A stretch of 64,000 nt of DNA from positions 22,232,013 to 22,296,012 of the forward strand of contig OY744615.1 of the NCBI GenBank assembly GCA_963556255.1, given 5' to 3'. The position numbers were made by a program, and so were the translations under genes. This stretch comes from Allolobophora icterica (taxonomy: Eukaryota > Annelida > Clitellata > Crassiclitellata > Lumbricidae). Positions 62,816-64,000 of this stretch are shown piece after piece (the first letter of the stretch is position 1; each line of letters begins with the position of its first letter). Under the pieces are notes generated by a model. It was given only the letters and a program-made list of their open reading frames with translations. It was not told where the DNA came from and ran no database searches.

Positions 62816-63316
62816 TTCACTTCTCTCCCGTTGATAACATTGTCTGAAATTACGTTTCATACATGTAGGTTGAAGGGATCAAAGTAAGGTCAAACAAACA
62901 TCGTTACATAAGTTCACATAAGGCAATGCAAGGTGAAATAGTGTATAATAGGATAAGGTCGTAAGGTAAAATGACACAGGGTAAGGTAAATAAGTAAGTA
63001 AGTTAGGAATGAAGTAAGGAAGAATGGAAGTATGGTAAGGCATGGCGATGCAGATTGAGGCAAGGTACAGTAAAACAAAGGAAGATAAGTCAAGGAAAAG
63101 TAGGTATGGTAATTGTTAAATGCTTCTCACCATTCGTCTGTCGCCCCAAGTCTGTTCGCTGTATACTATAGTAGATAACGCTTCGTTTCACAGAGGATAG
63201 ATAGTTCATGTCAGCAAATGACTCGAGATCTATTCTGGTCGAAACAATTCTTTTTCAGAGGATTACAGTTTATTTTCAGTAGGCCTAGAGATTTAAGACG
63301 AATCAGAACCATTTTC

Positions 63317-63502
63317 TTAGCTGTAGAAATTGTTCGATTCACTTTCTGGCTCCTCCTTCGGTTCCTTGACCTGTTCGTGAGTGAATTCGCTCCCATCGAC
63401 GGGTCGTTGAGTCGGTCCACCCGTTTGGGAATCGACGCACAGCTGCATGGGTCCCTGTTCCTCGTTAGACATAGATGATGACGTCATTTGCAAGAATGAC
63501 AA
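63317..63502 (-). CDS. Possible hypothetical coding exon
   Basis: A 61-codon minus-strand frame with a hydrophilic, protein-like composition (MSNEEQGPMQLCVDSQ..., then VKEPKEEPESE). Internal Met codons at 63485 or 63470 could be the start. No homology recognised and no further exon in the window. Adjacent CRE-like sites make a first exon conceivable. Confidence 0.25.
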   Translation of the reverse strand: MSFLQMTSSSMSNEEQGPMQLCVDSQTGGPTQRPVDGSEFTHEQVKEPKEEPESESNNFYS

Positions 63503-63554
63503 AGATAAACGACGTCATTTGCAAAAGAGAAGTGTATACATTGGAAATGACGTT
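63479..63554. promoter_or_regulatory. Cluster of CRE-like sites
   Basis: TGACGTCA at 63479-63486. GACGTCATTTGCAA is repeated exactly at 63480-63493 and 63511-63524. ATGACGTT lies at 63547-63554. CREB/ATF-type recognition is inferred from the motif only. Confidence 0.4.
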
Positions 63555-63904
63555 ACCGAGAAATCATTTAAAAGGTGTAATTGATTTGTCAAGACCAATG
63601 TTTCTTCGAAATGTGGGGGGCCAAATGTATGGTGTGTTCCTCCTGCTCTTAAAGGTGGGGTCTTCTCCACTCGAGCCCCCCCCCGGGATCGCCGCCAATG
63701 AATCTCGCGCTATCGCGCTCTCCATAAATCGCTCTCTGCACTGGTTATGCTCTGGTTAAAAAAATGTCTTGCGCCGCCACTGCTTTACACGTTACAATCG
63801 CACCACATAAATTAAACCTCGGCCAGACCAACGTGAAATGAGGTGAATTGAGAACTCAACACGAAACTGGCGCCACCTCGTCAGTTGCGTCGAAGCTAAA
63901 GGTT

Positions 63905-64000
63905 CATGTATGTATGTATGTATGTATGTATGTATGTATGTATGTATGTATGTATGTATGTATGTATGTATGTATGTATTTATGTATGTATGTATGTATG
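63905..64000. repeat. (TATG)n microsatellite reaching the window end
   Basis: Pure GTAT units with one substitution (TATT, near 63979). Confidence 0.95.

Overview
This is animal nuclear DNA: genes split by spliceosomal introns, tRNA-derived SINEs, non-LTR retrotransposon relics, many short inverted-repeat DNA transposons and abundant microsatellites. The species cannot be fixed from sequence alone. A marine invertebrate fits best; an echinoderm is only a guess, prompted by the very frequent TAGGCCTA palindrome in the spacer DNA.

About 3.8-33.4 kb (minus strand) holds one complete diaphanous-related formin gene. I could join 25 coding exons into one open frame of 3387 nt (1128 residues plus stop) with the order GBD/FH3 - coiled coil - FH1 - FH2 - DAD. 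Two of its 24 introns look like minor-class (U12) introns: intron 10 begins GTATCCTTTT and ends AG; intron 21 begins ATATCCTTT and ends AC. Both carry a TCCTTGAC-like branch site 11 nt before the acceptor. Introns hold SINEs, LINE 3' ends, hAT-type and piggyBac-type MITEs.

About 33.6-55.9 kb is a transposon-rich spacer. It has LINE relics, a young RTE-like LINE inserted with a 17-bp target duplication into an older CR1/L2-like LINE, several hAT-type elements with clear 8-bp target duplications (two nested pairs), a 1.3-kb foldback element whose 229-bp arms carry 24-bp palindromes at exact 29-bp spacing, a 137-bp hairpin-rich satellite, and long microsatellites.

About 56.1-59.0 kb (plus strand) is an uninterrupted 983-codon gene for a SMYD4-like TPR/MYND/SET protein with an unusual in-frame minisatellite. 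From 59 kb to the end I see only tandem repeats, retroelement debris and one weak candidate exon beside CRE-like sites.

The two genes have no evident functional link: one encodes an actin nucleator controlled by Rho GTPases, the other a probable lysine methyltransferase. The most unusual features are the paired U12 introns, the foldback element and the density of datable nested insertions.
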